Of a DNA stretch of 64,000 nucleotides, positions 61,807-64,000 are shown piece after piece; within the stretch, counting starts at the first letter, position 1, and the number at the start of each line of letters is the position of its first letter. The DNA lies in contig NZ_CAJNAT010000024.1 of assembly GCF_905220705.1 (NCBI RefSeq), positions 1 to 64,000 on the forward strand, in the 5' to 3' direction. The position numbers and the translations under genes are program-made. Source of the DNA: Paraburkholderia domus. GTDB taxonomy: Bacteria > Pseudomonadota > Gammaproteobacteria > Burkholderiales > Burkholderiaceae. The notes under the pieces are model-generated. The model did not search any database, had not been told where the DNA came from, and was given only the letters and a program-made list of their open reading frames with translations.

Positions 61807-62394
61807 ATGCCCAAACTCGGAATGCGCGAAATCCGCCGCGCCCAACTGATCGACGCAACACTGCTGACCATCGACCAGACCGGTCTCGCCGGTGCGACGC
61901 TCGCCTCGGTCGCACAGCGCGCGAGCATTTCCACCGGCATCGTCAGCCACTATTTCGGCGACAAGGACGGTTTGCTCGAAGCCACCATGCGGCACGTGCT
62001 GCGCGACCTGTGGCAAGCCACGTCGAAACGGCGCCGCGCGGCAAAGGCAGATCCCCGCTCGAAACTGCGCGCGGTCGTCGCGGCGAATTTCGACGCGGAG
62101 CAGACCAGCAGCCCCGTGATGAAAACGTGGCTCGCGTTCTGGTCCGAGAGCATGCACAAGCCGCAATTGCGGCGGCTTCAGTACGTGAACACGCGCCGCC
62201 TGAACTCGAACCTGTGCGCGGACTTTTCCAAAGCACTGCCGCGCCCTGCGGCACGCCGTGCGGCGAGCGGTCTGGCGGCGTTGATCGACGGACTATGGCT
62301 GCGCGGCGCTTTGTCCGGTGAGCCGTTCGATACGAAGGCTGCACTGCGTGTGGCAAATGAGTACATCGACCTGGTGCTGGAAGCACGCAACTAG
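61807..62394 (+). CDS. betI: Choline-responsive repressor BetI
   Basis: A 195-residue TetR-family repressor. The helix-turn-helix reads GATLASVAQRASISTGIVSH with YFGDKDGLLEATMRHVLRDL. The ligand domain has MKTWLAFWSESMHKPQLRRL and LIDGLWLRGAL, diagnostic of BetI. The start at 61807 gives MPKLGMREIRRAQLIDATL, the family N-terminus. It is the first gene of betIBA, downstream of its own operator. Confidence 0.94.
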   Translation: MPKLGMREIRRAQLIDATLLTIDQTGLAGATLASVAQRASISTGIVSHYFGDKDGLLEATMRHVLRDLWQATSKRRRAAKADPRSKLRAVVAANFDAEQTSSPVMKTWLAFWSESMHKPQLRRLQYVNTRRLNSNLCADFSKALPRPAARRAASGLAALIDGLWLRGALSGEPFDTKAALRVANEYIDLVLEARN

Positions 62395-62426
62395 ATCGGC
62401 GACATTTTCGAAAAAAGGAGCAAGTC

Positions 62427-63896
62427 ATGGCGGTATTCGCAACGCAACGTCTCTATATAGGCGGCGCCTACGTCGACGCGACCAGTGGCGAGACCTTCGA
62501 CACGCTCGACCCCGCCACCGGCGAAACGCTCGCGGCCGTGCAACAAGCCTCGGCGGCCGACGTCGATCGCGCGGTGCAATCCGCGCGTGACGGCCAACGC
62601 GAGTGGGCCGCGCTCACGGCGATGCAGCGCTCGCGCATCCTGCGTCGCGCGGTTGAGATCCTGCGCGAGCGCAATGACGAACTCGCGGCGCTCGAAACAC
62701 GCGACACGGGCAAGGCGATTGCAGAAACACGGGCCGTCGATATCGTCACCGGTGCGGACGTGATCGAGTACTACGCAGGGCTTGCCACCGCAATTGAAGG
62801 GCAGCAGATTCCGTTGCGACCGTCGTCGTTTGTTTATACGCGGCGTGAACCGCTGGGTGTATGCGCGGGCATCGGCGCATGGAATTACCCGATCCAGATT
62901 GCGTGCTGGAAATCGGCGCCTGCTTTGGCGGCCGGCAACGCGATGATCTTCAAGCCGAGCGAAATCACGCCGCTGTCCGCGTTGAAGCTCGCCGAGATTT
63001 ATACCGAAGCCGGTGTGCCGGCTGGTGTGTTCAACGTCGTACAAGGCGACGGACGCGTTGGTGCGATGCTCGCGGCGCATCCGGATATCGAGAAGATTTC
63101 GTTCACTGGCGGCGTGGAAACGGGCAAGAAGGTGATGTCGCTGGCGGGCGCATCGTCGCTGAAAGAAGTGACGATGGAGCTGGGCGGCAAGTCGCCCCTG
63201 CTCGTTTTCGACGATGCCAACCCCGAACGCGCAGCCGACATCGCGATGAGCGCCAACTTCTTCAGCTCCGGTCAGGTTTGTACAAACGGCACACGTGTAT
63301 TCGTGCAGCGTAGCGTGCTGGAACGGTTCGAAGCGCTGGTGCTGGAGCGTGTCAAGCGGATTCGCGTCGGCGCGCCGACCGACGCCGACACCAACTTCGG
63401 TCCGCTGGTCAGCGCCGCGCAATTGCAGAAAGTGCTGGGCTACATCGAAAGCGGTGTGCAGGAAGGCGCGCGGCTCATTGCCGGCGGCAAGCGGCTAACC
63501 GAAGGCCACTTCCGCAACGGGCAGTACGTCGAGCCGACTGTTTTCACCGGCTGCCATGACGACATGCGTATCGTGCGCGAAGAGATCTTCGGTCCGGTGA
63601 TGAGCATTCTCGTTTTCGACGACGAAGACGAAGCGATCTCGCGTGCAAATAACACCGCCTACGGTCTGGCCGCAGGTGTGGTCACCGAAAATCTGGCGCG
63701 CGCGCATCGCGTGATTCATCGACTCGAGGCGGGTATTTGCTGGATCAACACCTGGGGCGAGTCACCCGCGGAAATGCCGGTGGGCGGTTACAAGCAATCG
63801 GGCGTCGGCCGTGAGAACGGCATCACCACGCTCGAACACTACACGCGCATCAAGTCGGTGCAGGTCGAACTCGGCCCGTATCAACCGGTGTTCTAA
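62427..63896 (+). CDS. betB: Betaine aldehyde dehydrogenase
   Basis: A 489-residue NAD-dependent aldehyde dehydrogenase. Catalytic Glu is in VTMELGGKSPLLVFDD, catalytic Cys in FFSSGQVCTNGTRVFVQ, and the NAD fold in FTGGVETGKKVMSLAGA. GAWNYPIQIACWKSAPALAA and ICWINTWGESPAEMPVGGYK are typical BetB segments. It converts betaine aldehyde to glycine betaine. AAAAAAGGAG precedes the ATG, 32 bases after betI. Confidence 0.95.
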   Translation: MAVFATQRLYIGGAYVDATSGETFDTLDPATGETLAAVQQASAADVDRAVQSARDGQREWAALTAMQRSRILRRAVEILRERNDELAALETRDTGKAIAETRAVDIVTGADVIEYYAGLATAIEGQQIPLRPSSFVYTRREPLGVCAGIGAWNYPIQIACWKSAPALAAGNAMIFKPSEITPLSALKLAEIYTEAGVPAGVFNVVQGDGRVGAMLAAHPDIEKISFTGGVETGKKVMSLAGASSLKEVTMELGGKSPLLVFDDANPERAADIAMSANFFSSGQVCTNGTRVFVQRSVLERFEALVLERVKRIRVGAPTDADTNFGPLVSAAQLQKVLGYIESGVQEGARLIAGGKRLTEGHFRNGQYVEPTVFTGCHDDMRIVREEIFGPVMSILVFDDEDEAISRANNTAYGLAAGVVTENLARAHRVIHRLEAGICWINTWGESPAEMPVGGYKQSGVGRENGITTLEHYTRIKSVQVELGPYQPVF

Positions 63897-63907
63897 GGAG
63901 TGTTGCA

Positions 63908-64000
63908 ATGGCTTCGAACGAATACGACTACATCATCGTCGGCGCGGGTTCAGCGGGCAACGTGCTCGCCTCGCGTCTGACCGAAGACGCGGACGTGACC
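63908..64000 (+). CDS. betA: Choline dehydrogenase, 5' end only
   Basis: The first 31 codons before the window ends, MASNEYDYIIVGAGSAGNVL followed by ASRLTEDADVT. This is the FAD-binding start of a GMC-family choline dehydrogenase. AAGGAG lies 11 bases after the betB stop region. With betI and betB it completes the betIBA order. The protein continues beyond the window. Confidence 0.93.
   Translation, partial: MASNEYDYIIVGAGSAGNVLASRLTEDADVT

Noticed and set aside
1..64000. tRNA or rRNA genes
   Set aside because: I looked for T-loop-like GGTTCGAATCC motifs and conserved rRNA segments and saw none, but a covariance-model scan (tRNAscan-SE, Infernal) would be decisive.

Overview
The window looks like Burkholderiaceae DNA, most likely Paraburkholderia or Caballeronia, and probably a secondary replicon. 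Support: high GC with strong third-position GC bias, two Burkholderia-type trimeric porins, the DUF2970-CysI-DUF934 sulfite reductase set, and a complete glycine betaine demethylation island (gbcAB, dgcAB, etfAB, gbdR). Genus is an inference; there is no rRNA or tRNA gene to confirm it.

Layout. 1-4.4 kb: a sparse, accessory-looking stretch with a zinc-ribbon-like membrane protein whose zinc site is half lost, a porin, and a DUF1488/Ogr-Delta pair of phage character. 4.4-6.9 kb: sulfite/nitrite reductase operon (DUF2970, cysI, DUF934). 7-8.4 kb: a MocR-type regulator. 8.8-18.7 kb: a ten-gene minus-strand operon. Its upstream eight genes are a Nit1C-type nitrilase cluster (MSMEG_0572 protein, nitrilase, radical SAM, GNAT, PurM-like protein with a frameshift, glycosyltransferase, MSMEG_0570 protein, flavin monooxygenase). 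It continues into an LnmK-like acyltransferase/decarboxylase and a methylmalonyl-CoA mutase. A divergent MocR regulator (19.1-20.5 kb) shares a promoter region holding a perfect 16-bp palindrome and several AATGCGATC half sites. 20.7-21.4 kb: decayed ISKra4-like transposase and P2-type tail gene D.

21.5-28.7 kb: exported hypothetical protein, a lipoprotein with two TonB-C-like domains, a YbjQ-like protein, pcm, DUF2784, an EF-G-like GTPase, and a DUF1989 protein. 28.8-35.8 kb: Asp/Glu racemase-superfamily protein, DadA-like dehydrogenase, and a divergent branched-chain amino acid ABC transporter with LivM fused to LivG. 35.9-37.0 kb: second porin.

37.3-64 kb is a quaternary-amine island. It holds choline uptake (choX), choline sulfatase (betC) and its LysR regulator, purU, a glycine betaine binding protein, gbcB, gbcA, etfB, etfA, dgcB, dgcA, a DUF5943 protein, dipeptidase, glyA, gbdR, fdhA, then betI, betB and the start of betA. 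Together they take choline-O-sulfate to choline, betaine aldehyde, glycine betaine, dimethylglycine and sarcosine. Formaldehyde released by demethylation goes to FdhA, and one-carbon/glycine products to GlyA and PurU. Sarcosine oxidase is not in the window. Inserted among these are a HigBA-type toxin-antitoxin pair with an apparently leaderless promoter/operator, a broken Hcp-leader/Tlde1 type VI effector with a likely immunity gene, and an exported creatininase/beta-propeller pair.

Most interesting: the Nit1C operon extended by a mutase and an LnmK-like enzyme, which suggests methylmalonyl-/propionyl-unit supply to an uncharacterised nitrile- or cyanide-linked pathway.
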